The notes beneath the pieces are model-generated. The model saw nothing but the letters and a program-made list of their open reading frames with translations. It searched no databases and was not told the DNA's origin. A DNA stretch of 64,000 nucleotides, from the NCBI GenBank assembly GCA_947579665.1, contig CANPUZ010000048.1:682001-746000 (forward strand), written 5' to 3'. Positions 1 to 13,044 of the stretch are shown here, in pieces. Source of the DNA: Sympetrum striolatum (lineage: Eukaryota > Arthropoda > Insecta > Odonata > Libellulidae). A program made the position numbers and the translations under genes. Every line of letters starts with the position of its first letter. Position 1 is the stretch's first letter.

Positions 1-700
1 ACAACGTTACCTAATATATATCACAACAAACTAACCTGCAAATCGTATACAAAGTTCAATGCACTGTAGACCAGATCGCCACTTGGAGACTGGCTAGAGA
101 AGATATCATTGAGAGAATAATTCTCCTTCAGGCAAAGCCTACAGCAGTTTATAACTATTTCTCCCATATTCGGAAAGAATTAGAGATTAATTGGAGGCAA
201 ATATGTTAATCCTCTAATTTTTGTGAACAATGCGAAGAGAATGTCTCCGTTCTTATTAATAACGAAAGAAGTACTACACCAGACCATAGATATAGAGAAA
301 AGTATAAAATAGTCAGTGTAAAGAGAAAAAAAAAGACGATTTGAGAGTAACTAAACCATCAACATCTACTTCCAACCGTTAATTCCTTATAGATTCTTAA
401 CAAGAAACACGATTTACCCAATGGTAAACACGCTGTCATTTGTTTGAAATTGGTCCTTCGCCGTTTCTGCCGCTAAATCCCCCTTTAAAATACACAGGGA
501 AAAATAGATGGCACTGCTTGTCTCAGTGTCCAAGAGAGATAAGAACTTTAATTCTTTCTCTATTCATGCTCCAGCAGCATAGCCAATCCAATTTTGAAAA
601 TGTTGCTCATTAACTCTTTTAGTGACTAATAATTCGCTTAAAAGTAGAAATGGATTAATTAAGCTTAAATTTGTATTTCATATTATAAGAATACTGGTTC
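1..700 (+). pseudogene. Degenerate coding-like stretch, family unknown
   Basis: From about 63 the plus strand reads VDQIATWRLAREDIIERIIL and continues through stops to FCEQCEENVSVLINNE and, in a shifted frame, KHDLPNGKHAVICLKLVLRR. The runs look like decayed protein coding sequence with a CxxC pair, possibly from a mobile element. I cannot name the family. Confidence 0.2.
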
Positions 701-2330
701 AAAAACAAGAAAAATTAAATATATAATAGAAATAATAGTTTTTTTACTACTAGATCCTTCTGCAATTCTATGATGCATTAAATAAAATATGCAATGTCAA
801 GAGTATCTAGAAGAGAGTCAAATCAATAGAAAAGGTTCCATTGAGTTCGAGATGTCTTAAACCAAATCAATTATAACTAAAATGAATAAAAAATTTGCTA
901 AATTTAATGGTTACATCGTTACATTGGCTACCATGGGGCGAAAGGTGTTGTGCGTGATTTGAGAAGTTAACTGTTCGCAAATTGCATGTCAAGGCCTGAG
1001 TTAAACTTTATATCTGAATCCTTTTTTTGCGAAGATGAAGCATAATTGCATGATATCTGACTAAATGTTTTGCATGTGATCATCATACTGTCACATTCTG
1101 TGCATTTTCTTGGATAAAGTAACCGTAGGTAAATTAATTTTGATAATATGTAATGGGACCGTTAAGAGTTCGTAAAACACGATTGTGCATAGATGTCAAA
1201 ATGGTGAAAAGGCGAAGTTTTTCTTAATACTATACTATTTACACAATTTAAGGATATGTACTTTATCACCAAAATACATGACTACGTTGTAAGGCGGTAT
1301 TTGGGCATTATGTTAGTTATTAACATGTATGTATCAATTCTTACATAGCTACGCGAATAATTAGGGTGAGCATCTGTTTTCTTTATAAATAACGTATGCA
1401 TATTTATGTTGCTATAATATTCAAAAAGTATTATGGCGTTGTCATTTGCACAAGTGTTTATCTAACAATGTTATCCTTTAGGTACTCGATAACTTAAATA
1501 TGCCTCTTGTGTTGTGCATCCAGGACAGCTCTAGTATGATGATTTTCGGAAAGAAATAGTGCAAACCTGACGTTAAGAAGTAAAATGATCTTCATTCACG
1601 ATTAGTATCCATTTATAAAAATATCTTAATTATATTATCTTCGTAAGCATTCTGGTATGAACCTTTGCTGTTCCTAGAATACATGCAATTAATTTCCTAG
1701 CTATGAAAATGAATGTTCTCTCATTGTTTGTAATAAAATAGAACCATGAAAATCCATGCATAGTTTTGTGCTGTTACTAAGTTCTTTTGAAATTCTTATT
1801 ATCATTAGGCCCATAAATTTGGGTCAGCATTGCTGATCAACGTTTAAGTTATATGGTATCCAGTTACCTGATGGCAGGATATTCAGTTGGTTAGTAAATT
1901 GTAGCACTTAAAATGTTTATTAATTGTATTGTTTATTGCATCTTAAATTACTGTATAATGTATATATTCCTAAATTAATGAAGTCAATCGTTTTCTTTCA
2001 AACCTCCACAAGGTTTGGTTTCCTTTCCAGCACCTGCAACATCTAGATTTTTCAAATTTGTGAACAATATCTTGGACTCAGTGAGTGAAACTCCATTAAT
2101 AGGGTATTTGAAGTGCCTAAAAGTTAATTGATTGCTTGAAACTCGGTGATTACCATATTGACTATTATGAAGATCACATGGGTATAGGTTAGTGTAATGA
2201 AGAGAATGAAGTAACTGTCTACTTCATGGCTTCATTTGTTAAAGTTGTTTATTTTTGTTTAATTGTTAGAATTCTGCATTGTTGACTTGGTACTGTACTA
2301 GAGCAGACATATTGAAATAAATACCGTGTT
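701..2330. other. AT-rich sequence without recognised features
   Basis: No long frame, RNA gene or clear repeat is visible. Simple AT-rich intergenic or intronic sequence. Confidence 0.5.
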
Positions 2331-2337
2331 TTCCCAC

Positions 2338-2580
2338 AAAGGGGTAGACCAAGAATAACTTAGGAAGATGGGATTGAGAGGATGGGAAGCCAAAGACACC
2401 AAGTGAAATGAGGAGAATGATGAGGAGTCGGACGGAAGAAATGGGTGGAGATGATGGGCTGAGGCAACCTCCCTGACGCTGAAAGGGGAAGAAGTACTTC
2501 TTTGGCTACTAAACCAACTTCTGAGCCAACAAAAGCTGCTTCCATTTCCAGCAATGATGGACTTACGAAACCATTTTCTG
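2338..2580 (+). mobile_element. Possible LINE 3'-terminal coding remnant
   Basis: The plus strand reads RGRPRIT-EDGIERMGSQ (dash = stop), similar in style to the GRPRxxWxDDI region at the C-terminus of some LINE reverse transcriptases. The antisense frames here (2298-2599) are shadows. Weak match. Confidence 0.25.
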
Positions 2581-2599
2581 AGATACCTTTCACACACAA

Positions 2600-3570
2600 A
2601 CCCTCAATTGTCTCCTGATCTTTGACTCAAAATGTGACTACATACAAAGATTTCTGGACCATTTTCTAACCAGAGTCTGCTATTCTGAAATTAAACTCAT
2701 CTGATGATATTTGGTGAGATCTAGTTTACAAAGTAACAAAGAAATCAGAGTTTGAGAAAAATAAGCAGAAATTTACAAGTTCTTCAAAAATTTATTGCAC
2801 AATCAATTCTATTTTGGATAAAATATATTTCTCACAACATTCTCAATGTTAGAACATAAAAGACAAAGAATTCTCCAAATACAAGCCTATTTTTCTGCCA
2901 TATTTTCCTCCAATAATCTTAAATTTAAGAACAATTAAATATTTGCCTTTAGTTTAGCTTCCCATTGGTTCAAGGCTGTTCATATATTGCAGCACATCTA
3001 TTAATCGTGTTCTACTGCCCTTCTTACATTTTTCATACACCAAACATTTTATCTGCAATTTGAGTGAACTAGGGATGATTAACAATAATTCCTTTCTTAG
3101 CTAAATTAACTTCCACATATGTTTCTTTTTATGGGCTTAACTCTCCCATCCAATCATATGAGTTCAAAATTACCAAAACAATGCCAAAAAGTTAAACAAA
3201 TTTCTCATATCTTTTGTTCATATTTTCACTGTTTCGAATCAAAAATGATATCACACAATCAAAATAAGAAACTACAATCATTTCGTGTATTTTGCTATCA
3301 ACAGTAAAAGCATTCCTCCTGCAACATAATTCTGAGGATTTGAATATATATATATTTGTCATTTGGTTCAGGCAGCGAAAAATAAATCTTTAATTTACTT
3401 GTGTCTCTGTCTTCATCGTGGCTGTGACAAAATGAAAGCTGAATAAATGAATGTATGGGTGAATATATTAAAACTGATTAAAGGTCTTTCTTTATGAAAG
3501 GAAAAGTGTTATTTGGAGAGTCATTGTGCTTCACTTATGCGGAAAACAGAATAAATATTTGTTCAATTAA
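2600..3570. other. AT-rich sequence without recognised features
   Basis: Nothing supported. The 62-codon plus-strand frame at 3119-3307 has no recognisable content. Confidence 0.45.
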
Positions 3571-3576
3571 GCAACA

Positions 3577-3800
3577 ATGATGATAACACATACTTCTAAA
3601 AATGCCATCTATTCCAGTATAAGGGTAAGAAGGATGAAAATTTGGAGGCAATGGATTCTTGATCTACGAGAGAGGATAATCTACCACACTCTCTGCAATG
3701 AACATGACAAGGAGGCCCACTACATCATTATGGGTGATTTCAATGAGGCCATTGAGAAGCTGATGACACAATCACAATATCGACTGGCCCAGAGAAATGA
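3577..3800 (+). mobile_element. RTE-like LINE endonuclease fragment
   Basis: The frame contains WILDLRERIIYHTLCNEHDK then EAHYIIMGDFNEAI. Its parts match the longer fragment at 5240-6240 (ALKEWRRWILD and KVIMGDFNARVGQ). GDFN is the catalytic motif of the apurinic-type endonuclease of non-LTR elements. Internally deleted relative to the longer copy. Confidence 0.6.
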
Positions 3801-3879
3801 ACAAACCAGTTCCATATATTGGGGGCATTTTCCTTCATTATCCTATTTTAAAAATACAATAAAAATATTTTAAGGAAAA

Positions 3880-4655
3880 TTATTGTGAATATAATATCGG
3901 CAGGTTACTCAAGAATGATATATTATATCTTATGATGATATATACATATATATTAATACAAATTTCCATGGCTTTAACAAGTTATATGTGAATTTTACAT
4001 GTTTTTGAAAATGTCATTTTTTGGTGGAAATATGTCATAACTGCCATTTTTGAATATTTATAACAAAGAAAGTTGACAAGTGAGAATCTTTGTAATAACA
4101 GTTTTGAAAACTAGAGTTACATTTTCATAACATCTGAAATTTCTACTAGCTTTGCTGCCTTATTAAATATTTTATCGGGGTACAAAAATGGTTGATTTGC
4201 ATGTTTCGACTCATGGGCAGATTTTTACTTTGTGCCATGGTGCATAGAAAAACTCATATCTTAGAAAGTAGAAGCAATTGGGCTAAAATACTTTGGATTT
4301 TTCTTAACTAAGGTTGGAACTAACTTCAGGGAAAATTATGTGAAAATCTGAGATGGTGAGGTTAGAAACCACCAATTTGTGGTTGAGTTGACATGGAATG
4401 ACCCAAAAATGATTTTAAGCCTGAGCCCCAAAGACGGGAGAAAAACCTCCCATACTCTGTACAATAAAATTACACATATTATAACTACATAAGTCATCTA
4501 TCAACGTAAATTATATATATGATCTATCATTGAACTAAAATAATAAAGTACTTGGTGTAGTATCCATGCAGTCCAATACACACATGTAGATTGATTGAAT
4601 AAAACAAACATAACTCGAGATAATAAAACAGAGGAGATGAACTACGCTGAAGCAT
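3880..4655. other. AT-rich sequence without recognised features
   Basis: No gene seen. A TATATATA-rich stretch lies near 3905-3955. Confidence 0.45.
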
Positions 4656-4659
4656 TTTA

Positions 4660-4860
4660 CATACAGTTTAATTTAAGCTTATTTTTGAAAATTTTCACAT
4701 TTTTAGGCATTGGCATTTCACCAGGTAAAGCATTCCATTCTCTAATATCACTATTAGCGAAAGAGTGTTTTTCTACATCTGTTTTCTGCTCACGTTCCTT
4801 GATTTTAAAAAGGGACTCATAAAGGAATGTATGTGAGTTTGAAGCCAGGAAGTTTTAAAA
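4660..4860 (-). mobile_element. LINE reverse-transcriptase C-terminal remnant
   Basis: On the minus strand the sequence reads KTDVEKHSFANSDIREWNAL then PGEMP. This fits the conserved end of many LINE ORF2 proteins, xxKxSFFxRTIREWNxLPxE. Only the last part survives. Confidence 0.5.
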
Positions 4861-5239
4861 TTATCCTATTAGAAATAAATTGAAGTATTTTCTATGAATT
4901 TCTTTTGATATTTTCCCAATAACATGGAAATGTTGATTGATTTTTAAAAATGTTTAATTCGCTTAAAAAGAGCTAAACAAGCTTCGTCTATTTAGAAAAG
5001 GCTATCTGCTGACTATTGTGAACATTGGTGATTTAAAAGAGCAGATTCTAAGCATTATTTCTGCATTTGATTAACTCAAACATTCCCATAAAAACACAAG
5101 TTGCAAAAGTGTTCCCATTACTTCTCAGTCAGCACTTGTAATTCTGGGAAAAAACAGTTTTATCGCCTATTACAAGCTCAATTGTAAAAGCACCACCCAT
5201 TTGGATGTCTGGGAGGTAGTGGCATTAAAGAGGTCCATC

Positions 5240-6240
5240 ATGAAGAAAAGAATTACTACCCTGCAATTCACAACCTACAACTGCCGCAGCTTGAAGAGTG
5301 AAGAACGACTGCTGGAACTACTCAATGAAGCAGAGAAGATAAAATACGATGCCATCGGTCTCAGCAGAAAAGTCAGAAGAAAATCACAAGAGCTACTTGC
5401 TCTGAAGGAATGGAGGCGTTGGATTCTTGATCAACAAGAGATGGAAGTATAATGTGGTAAAAATCGAAGGTGCATCAGATAGAATTTGTAAACTCATACT
5501 AAAGATCAATGAGCGTTACTCAGTACAGGTCATCCAAGTCTACGCACCAACAGCGGCAAGCAGCGAAGAGGAAATTGAAAACTTCTAGCAAACTCTCGGC
5601 ACTGAACATGACAAGGAGGCCCACTACTATAAAGTCATTATGGGAGATTTTAATGCTCGTGTAGGGCAGCGGGAAACTGATGACACTGTCGCAGGACAAT
5701 ATGGACTGGGCCAGAGAAATGAGCGAGGTCACCGCTTAGTAGAGTATGCAGAATGCACCTATATGTATATAAAACACATAGATACTTTAAGAAAAATCCT
5801 ATAAGGAAATGGACGTGGAGAGGTTCCAATGGAACAGAAAATGAAATAGACTACATATTGGTAAACAGACTCTAAGTTGGTTTCTTGCAAGAAGATATCG
5901 GTAAACTATCAGATAATAAGAAGATGTTTCAGCTGGAACTAAGAAATAGATTCTCAGCACTTCAGGAGGAAGAACTGGAAACCAAAGTTATGGAAGTCGT
6001 GAAGAAAGCAGCAGAGGAAGTAGCAAGCATGCCAAGAAAACCTAAGGATAAGAAGTTTAGTGATAGAACCCAGCAAATGATGAAACGACGGAAGGAACTG
6101 AAGAATTCAGACACTCTAAGAGATAACATCGAATATGCAGAGTGGGAATCATGGAAGATGTGAGGAATTTTAATGAAAAGATTGTGCAAGAGGCCATAGA
6201 AAATAACAACCACCAAGAAAAGTCATATTCTGGATTTAGA
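5240..6240 (+). mobile_element. RTE-like LINE fragment, endonuclease region, frame-broken
   Basis: Conserved pieces appear in order across frames: TTLQFTTYNCRSLKSEERLL, DAIGLS, VIQVYAPT, VIMGDFNARVGQ, NERGHRLVEYA, RTWRGSNGTENEIDYI-type sequence, then a charged region (5885-6163) with RKPKDKKFSDRTQQMM. This is the apurinic-type endonuclease and connector of an RTE-like non-LTR element (the class often mis-annotated as craniofacial development protein 2). Stops and frameshifts disable it, and the reverse transcriptase is missing. Confidence 0.72.
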
Positions 6241-6289
6241 AAAAGTACGAGAGACGATATGATTTGTAAAGAATTGCTAGGATAAAACA

Positions 6290-6690
6290 GCGAGTGTCAC
6301 TCAGATGTTTCAGGACGTGGGATGTGAATCACTAGAAGAAAGAAAAATTCAAAGGATAAATGTATTAAATAAGTTCAGAGAAAATACGTTCTCAGATGAT
6401 GTAACCAATATAATGCGACCCCCCTGTTATATGGACCGTGCTGATACTGCCCGAAAGATTAGGGAAATAGATGCTACAACAAATCGTTTCAAAAATTCAT
6501 TTCCTCCACAGAGTATACGTGAAAGCAACCGGCTAGGAAAACTGAGTCAAGGTGCCCCCTGCCACACGCCAAAAGGCGGCTTGCAGGGTTCTTACATAGA
6601 CATAACATGTTTAGAGCGCTAACAGTATGCTTAAACTACGCTTAGGCCTACTTAGGATTATTTTAACCAAATCATAAGTATAAACCTACC
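6290..6690 (+). mobile_element. LINE ORF2 C-terminus with 3' tail
   Basis: The plus strand reads MFQDVGCESLEERKIQRINV ... ARKIREIDATTNRFKNSFPP then IRESNRL, matching the end of Daphne/CR1-type LINE proteins (LGWxxLxxRR ... TNRYKNSFFPRTIREWNxLP). Just after it, CCCCCTGCCACACGCC and GGCGGCTTGCAGGGTT form a tail motif shared with the elements at 60060 and 49905. Confidence 0.62.
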
Positions 6691-7120
6691 ATAATGCAGA
6701 AAAAAAATCGCTAAGAGCTGATGTAGAATCCAAAGAAATCTAGTTACTTATCTCCTTTCCAGTAGATTTACATCTACTAGTGATCACCCAGTGGTCGAAA
6801 TTCTACCCTAATTCATTGAATTTTAAGTTTGAATGTCATTGAGGCTCTTTTGTCAATGATTACGCTTATATGAGCAATGCTTACAATATTTTTGAAGTTT
6901 GTTCCATTACGTCAGCTGGGAGCCTTTACAAACGTCATTGGGGTGTGTAGCCATAATCCCTGCAACACCTACGGAATTTAAAATTTAATGTTAGTAATAA
7001 ATAAAAAAAACACAATTACGGCTCATAGATTTATTTATAATTTGTTTCCATTCATTGTCATTTTTAATATTTCATGTTATTATTGAATCAAATGAATTTT
7101 AATAAAAATGAGACTATGTT

Positions 7121-7146
7121 ATTAATAATAATAATAATAATAATAA
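7121..7146. repeat. (AAT)n microsatellite
   Basis: About nine copies of a TAA/ATA triplet, placed just before the dispersed repeat at 7150, as expected for a retroelement tail. Confidence 0.85.
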
Positions 7147-7149
7147 AAA

Positions 7150-7270
7150 AGGAGTTTATTTGGCAGAGATTGAGACTAGGATTCTTACATCCAACCCATT
7201 GTCAGTTGAGGGACAGAAAGAAAGAGATAGTTTGCAAAAGAAGAAAAGTAATACGTGGATTTAAAAAAAC
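7150..7270. repeat. Dispersed repeat copy (also at 51935 and 55155)
   Basis: TTTATTTGGCAGAGATTGAG and CATCCAACCCAT match 51940-51985 and 55180-55225 (TTTATTTGGGCGAGATTGAG ... ATCCAACCCA). Family unidentified; the copies at 51.9 and 55.1 kb belong to the segmental duplication. Confidence 0.55.
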
Positions 7271-7309
7271 CTAAGCTGAGGATGTTAAGAATAAAGATTT
7301 TTACAAATA

Positions 7310-7870
7310 CTCTTTTCTACACATTTATTTGAAGCACGACCGGTTTCGGCACAGATCGGCCATCTTCAGGTAAGGAAGTTACAAACAAGAAGGCTTACAT
7401 AGGGAAAAGGAGCGGTGTAAGGAAACAAAGCAATAGGAAAGGGTAGAGAGAAGGGCAGGGAGGTGGGAGAAAGAAGGGTTAGGTCTTGTGGGAGCTTTCT
7501 GAGGGATAAAGGTTGGTCTTATCTAGGAGAGAGCTTTTAGGGAGAATACAAAGAAGTAAGGGAGAGTAAGATACCGGAACTATTTCGTTAACTACGTTCT
7601 GAGAAGCAATTTTAGATGCTAAAATTTCTCTCTGTACCATATTCATTACTTTTCAATGGATATGCAGAATTTCAGGAATGAGAGATGAGGAATGGTAGGA
7701 ATCATTAAGGTGTTGAGCAAAGTTAGAGGCAGGAGTATTATTTAAAAAGAAATGATTGTGCTCTTTAACACAGATATTGAAATTTCTCCCGGTTTGACCG
7801 ATATATACAGAATCACAATTGTTAAATTTTAACCTAAGCTGAGAAAAAATTCCACTGCAGGAAAACACTC
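7310..7870 (-). mobile_element. Penelope-like element, 3' region with GIY-YIG domain
   Basis: The minus strand encodes CDSVYIGQTGRNFNICVKEH then a His/Leu-rich stretch (SNFAQHLNDSYH) and PEILHIH. VYIGQTGRxFxxRxKEH is the GIY-YIG endonuclease signature of Penelope-like retroelements. A stop interrupts the frame just after LHIH and coding-like sequence continues (NMVQREILASKI). The end of the element near 7337-7369 carries a hammerhead-like motif. Confidence 0.72.
7337..7369 (-). ncRNA. Hammerhead-like motif at the Penelope-like end
   Basis: The minus strand reads CTGAAGATGGCC ... GTGCCGAAACCGGTCG. CTGANGA, a stem II (GGC/GCC), GAAA and a self-complementary ACCGGT stem III are the parts of the minimal hammerhead ribozyme described in Penelope-like elements. 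One extra T follows CTGAAGA, so the core is imperfect. Confidence 0.4.
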
Positions 7871-10800
7871 ACAAAAGGGAACACCTGCAAAACCTACAGA
7901 TAGAAAACTGTATCTTTGATTAAGGAGAAAGAAAAGAGTTTTGATAGACAGGCAGTGAAAATACAAAAATTTTACATAAAGAAAGGGGGAAAAATATAAC
8001 TACTACAAACAATCGGTTAAAATAAATCAACTTCACTAAACTGACATTAAATATAGATGAATTAAAATAAATTTTGAACAATGGGAGATAAATCTCAAAG
8101 AAATGAAGAAAATGAAATTAGATTAAGAAATACATACAAATGGAAGATTAAAAGGTCTATTACACTGAAAATAATCAAAATCATAGTTCACAGGAAATTG
8201 CTAAAAGACAGCAACAGATAATAAACAAAAAATATACAAAAATGTATAAATGAATAAAATATATAATAAACATTAAATAAAAAAATGAAATGCTGTGTGA
8301 ACATCAAAAAGACTAAAACATCTAAGGCTTACAATTTGAAAAATACCAAAAATAATCAAAGTTAACTAATCATTAAATATGTACATATCTATTTGATGTG
8401 AAGCAGCGGATCAGAACCAATAATTCATAGAAGTATAAGATAAATTTTATTTTAAATAAATTTCATTTTTGTTAAGGTACTTATATAATTTTATTTTCAG
8501 TACATTAATTTTCACAACATTTTCGTTCATTTTTCAATGGTTTTCGTCATTTAGACTATAATACGATATTCCACAACCGAAATAAGAATCTTTATTCAAT
8601 TTCCTTTCATTTGGCATTCATCTCGATTCCGTACGCCCATTATTTCTGATTTAATTCCGAGAAAGAAAATATGTCTGCAATCGATCAAAATTAACTTTAC
8701 GTGCAGTTTTTACACGAGAGACGATTCGAGTCAAATGATAATTTGGGCAAAGACATTAGCTATTGCTAATCCTCTTCTGTATGAACTTTAAGTATGCTAA
8801 ATCTCACACTCCTGCGTGCCTACTATACACTCAAAAAGGGATACAAAGTTTTTTCTTCGCGTATTAATACGTAGATCATTGATCTACGAGCACATTGAAA
8901 AGTAAATATTAAAAATTAGTTCATTTCCGTTATAAATGTTTCTTAGGAGAGTTTGCAACCCGAGAAGACTTAATCCAATACCTTCACAGTTAACAAACAT
9001 GACTCCTTAACTTCTATTGTTGTTGTTTGGCGCTGCTTGTTCTTAGATAGTGTATCAATTTGTAAGTTTCCCTCGATGAATCCCATTTCTATTCGAAGTC
9101 CGTGAATTCAAACGATTTGTAATCACAATCGGTACACAAAAACATGGGGAAAAGATCTTCCATACACCAGCAATAAGAAATAAATAAATAATGAAAAAAG
9201 AAGACACTACCGAGGTGATACCATATCTATGCAGGCATTAATATACTCAGTATTTTAATTCGCAATATTATAAGCAACCAGATAATCTACAGGAATAAAC
9301 TGCGGCGTGACACTTCGATAGATTTGTTACTAAATAGATCGAAAAAGCAGGTTGAAAGGTTTCACTACGATTGCTCCAAACTTAAAATGTAATTCGTCGA
9401 TTTCCAGAGTGAACAAGACAACAAAAATAGCCTAAAACCCCTCCCCTCCACTTCTTATAGATAAACACATCCGAAAATGCTTACTCCACGCCTTTTGTAG
9501 ACTCCCAAAATTCGTAATGAATTCAAAACATTGCATACCTACATATCCAATCCTTTTTTGGAACTTTCTCTTTGAGAAATCTTGGAGCCCATTGACATTT
9601 TAGTTGGTACTAATACAATCTTCAAGGATTAATTCAAGGTACGTACTTTAAAACTAGACATCGAGCATTACCTGAACGCCTTGCACATTTTCTTATAACA
9701 ATGTAGGTAGACCTCGACGGAAGCCGCCATTACTGCTTACTAATATCGATTCCTTCGAGATATCGTGGTGTACTATCGATCTTATCTGGCGACGATAAGA
9801 TTGTTGAAGCTTGAAGTTTGAGCGGTAATATGTTTACATGCTTCAAAAAGATCCAAGGAAATTTAAGATTTAATGATAGTTATAAATTTATGTAGATATC
9901 ATACATGTATTGAATGTTCTGTAAAAATTAAATTTTTGTTCTAGTAAACAATAATATAAAGTTTAAAATGTTGATGAATAGTATAAAAAATTACTACTGT
10001 CGTGTAACATTTAAGCCTCCGGGATTAGCAGTAAAATTATCATTTTTTAGCAAAATTAAGTTCTTAATTTTTGTACCATTTCAATTACTTCTAGTTTTAT
10101 ACTACTTTTCAATTTAGAATTTTTTTAAAACCATACAAATAAAAAGTATGCAAAATAATATTTTTTTAAACTGTTAAACATTCTATACATTACATTTTTG
10201 TACTCGAAAATAAAAATTTGCTTTGTCTTTATGTTTAAAAATTAATGAAAATATTCGTTTTTGACAAAAATATCAAACTTTGAACCTATTGCAGGAGACC
10301 TAAATATTTTTCAATTTGACTAAAATTTTTTTGGTAAACACATGACCATAGTGACAAATTTTTATTGACTTGCAATTTTGAATTAAAAAAAACTTTTTTG
10401 TGATACAAGCTGTTAGTCATTGAACTTTGTAATTTGCATATGTTCTATAACTTAAGGGATTTATCTTGTTTTTCTGCAATATTTACTATATTATATTATT
10501 TATATGTGCTTATATTTTACCTATATTTTTCTTTACTATAAACAAAATGTATATTGCTGTATTTTAATTTTTATTTTCATACTTTTGTTACCAATTTTAA
10601 GCTATATATTACCTTTGTAATGGGCAAGTCCCAAAAATGTATCAACAGTAAAAAATCAAAATTATATACTTGAAAATATCATAATTGAGAAACATAAAAT
10701 TCACTAGATTAAACTAACTTTGTCAATTATTAGCATGAACAGGATTTTGCTTAATTCAAACAAGCAAATACTTGGTAAAACTACTAAAAATACTAAGTCT

Positions 10801-12570
10801 ACAACACTTTAAAAAGACAAAAGTTTTCTCATAGTCACAATCAACAACTCCCCAATATCATTGCTTTACTTTTATTTAACTTCAATCTATTTACACTCAT
10901 ATTAGATGAATTTATTGAAAGTGAATCTCCCAGAAAAATCAGAGTGGGATCATCTATTTTACAGTGCAGTTTTTCCTCAAATTTTTTAAAGTACAGATAT
11001 ACTCATGTAAGTGTTTTTCATTACATTTTTTATGAAGATTATAAGCCCCTAATTTGGCTTATGCTCGAGTTCCACTTACCTGTAGTGGAAATAGTTTGTC
11101 AACTTAGAACTTGTCTTGTAAATGCTTCACTTGCTCAATTAAAAATTCTTTTGAACCTACTAATGCCTCAACTAATTGTTGAGTGATCAATTTGCCATAT
11201 GTTGCTACAGCACTATGGTGACATGTTTATGTTTAGATAAATAACATCTATTGTTGTAGATTGTTGACATTCCTGGAATGTCTCTCTTTGAATTGTTTCA
11301 ACGTAAATCTTGAATTAAGTCTGTCGTTTTAAGCGTCAATATCAGTGATGTTTTATTTGCCACTTTTCTCTCCTCAAACGCAATTTCTTAGTTTTAAACT
11401 CAAGATTCAAATAATTAAAAACTGTCGAGAAGTTGAAGGAAATGGTAGAAAGAAATAAATGCGCTATGTCATTCTGGGAAATGAGATATCCGGTCTTGAA
11501 GCAAACATTATAAATGTTTCAATTGTGACATTTCCCAACATTAAGTGAGTGTCCCAGCAAATTCCTCACCCATAGAATTAATTTTCAATTATATAAAATT
11601 GCCGCATGATTTTGCAAACTTTCTTGCCATTAAGAACGAGTTATAAATTTGAGCTACATATGAATTTATTCCAGATTTTTTTCAATTACACTGTCCTGCA
11701 ATGGTTTCATTGCCGCCATCCTGTATTGCTTTTTAGGGTGACTTTTGTGTCCTGAATCAGTATCTGACGTTAATTTCCCCACATCACATTTTATTTTAAA
11801 TCTCATATTACGATTTTTCAACACACACTTATGCACTTCTTAAAAGGGGAAACTCTCACTTTTGACCAGGGATTTCGATGAATATTTTTGTGGTGATGCA
11901 GGAAGTGCAGTAGTGAAAAACAGTATTGCCGTTCGTCTAAATGGGCCTTAGTTTTATTGCAATAGTTAATTGAAAATTGACAATCTGAGTATAGGCAACC
12001 CCGCACAACTCACCCACTCTACACCAAATCTGAAAGGAATAACCTGCTGTTTTTGAGTAATTCCCAAATCTTATTTTTATTTCTTTTAATATATATTTTC
12101 CCTGTTACTCACTAATAGGCATAAGGGCAATATATCCCATATTTCACCCGATATCCGATAGAATAACCTTATTTCAACCAAATGAACTTCGATGACGGAG
12201 AGCCTCGCTAAAAGTATGATGAGTGATGGTTCGTAAAAATGCTTCCTCGAATCATTCGGTATTTGTTGTTAATGGTTTATAATTTTAGGAATTATTAGGT
12301 GTTTTATAGTTGTGTTTCAGACCAATAAACAATCAGCTGTGATGATGTTGTGTAAATTGAAGTACCAGAGACACAAGTGGCAAGTGTCTGGTGATTTTAA
12401 GGTGATAGTTATTCTGTTAGGTTTAAACAGGTTACACGATGCACTCCTGCTTTTTGTGTGAGTGGGACAGTTGAGCAAGCTTACATCACTGGACCTAGAA
12501 AGAATGACCACGTAGACAGTGGATTGTAGGCTAGAAAAACATAAAACAAAAAACTTTTGTTGACACCCAA
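7871..12570. other. Long AT-rich stretch without recognised genes
   Basis: No frame here looks coding, including the 80-codon one at 10944-11186. Two TATCGAT strings (9745 and 9774) fall in a slightly GC-richer patch near 9700-9840. 8565-8625 shares a short repeat with 53030-53090. Confidence 0.45.
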
Positions 12571-12575
12571 ACGTA

Positions 12576-13044
12576 CTTTACCTCCATTTCATATCAAACT
12601 TGGGCTTATGAAGCAATTCGTTAAGGCTCTTAACAAGGAAGGTAAATCTTTTCAGTACCTTTATCATTGATTCCCAGTCATCAGTAATGCAAAAATCAAA
12701 GAGGGTATCTTCATAAGTCCTGATATAAGAAAACTTCTTTCTGATGCTAATTTTGAAGATACTATGTGAGCTGCAGAACGATCGGCATGGAAAATATTCC
12801 GGGATGTGGTCAAGACTTTCTTGGTAACACAAAAGATTCAGACTACAAACAAATAGTGGATAGAATGCTTGATTCTTTCCAAGAATTAGGCTGCAGAATG
12901 AGCTTAAAAGTGCACATGTTACATTCACATTTGGACTATTTCCCTGAGAACCTTGGAAAGCTGAGCCAAGAGCAAGAAGAAAGATTCCACCAAGATCTAA
13001 GGGAAATAGAGGAAAAGGAAAACATGCTGGCAGATTACTGCTGA
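12576..13044 (+). pseudogene. Frameshifted copy of a multicopy arthropod protein family
   Basis: Reading frame 1 gives PFHIKLGLMKQFVKALNKEG, a stop, then KIKEGIFISPDIRKLLSDAN and SAWKIFRDVVKTF. A one-base shift near 12810 moves to GNTKDSDYKQIVDRMLDSFQ, ELGCRMSLKVHMLHSHLDYF, PENLGKLSQEQEERFHQDLR and MLADYC. This matches from memory the C-terminal region of a long, uncharacterised protein found in many copies in arthropod genomes (SLKVHxLHSHLDxFPxNLGxxSEEQGERFHQDI ... MADYCW). Two in-frame stops and the shift make it non-functional. Function of the family is unknown to me; the copy number suggests a mobile origin. Confidence 0.7.

Noticed and set aside
9740..9785. DRE-like TATCGAT promoter elements
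   Set aside because: Two strings in AT-rich DNA without a nearby gene are not enough.
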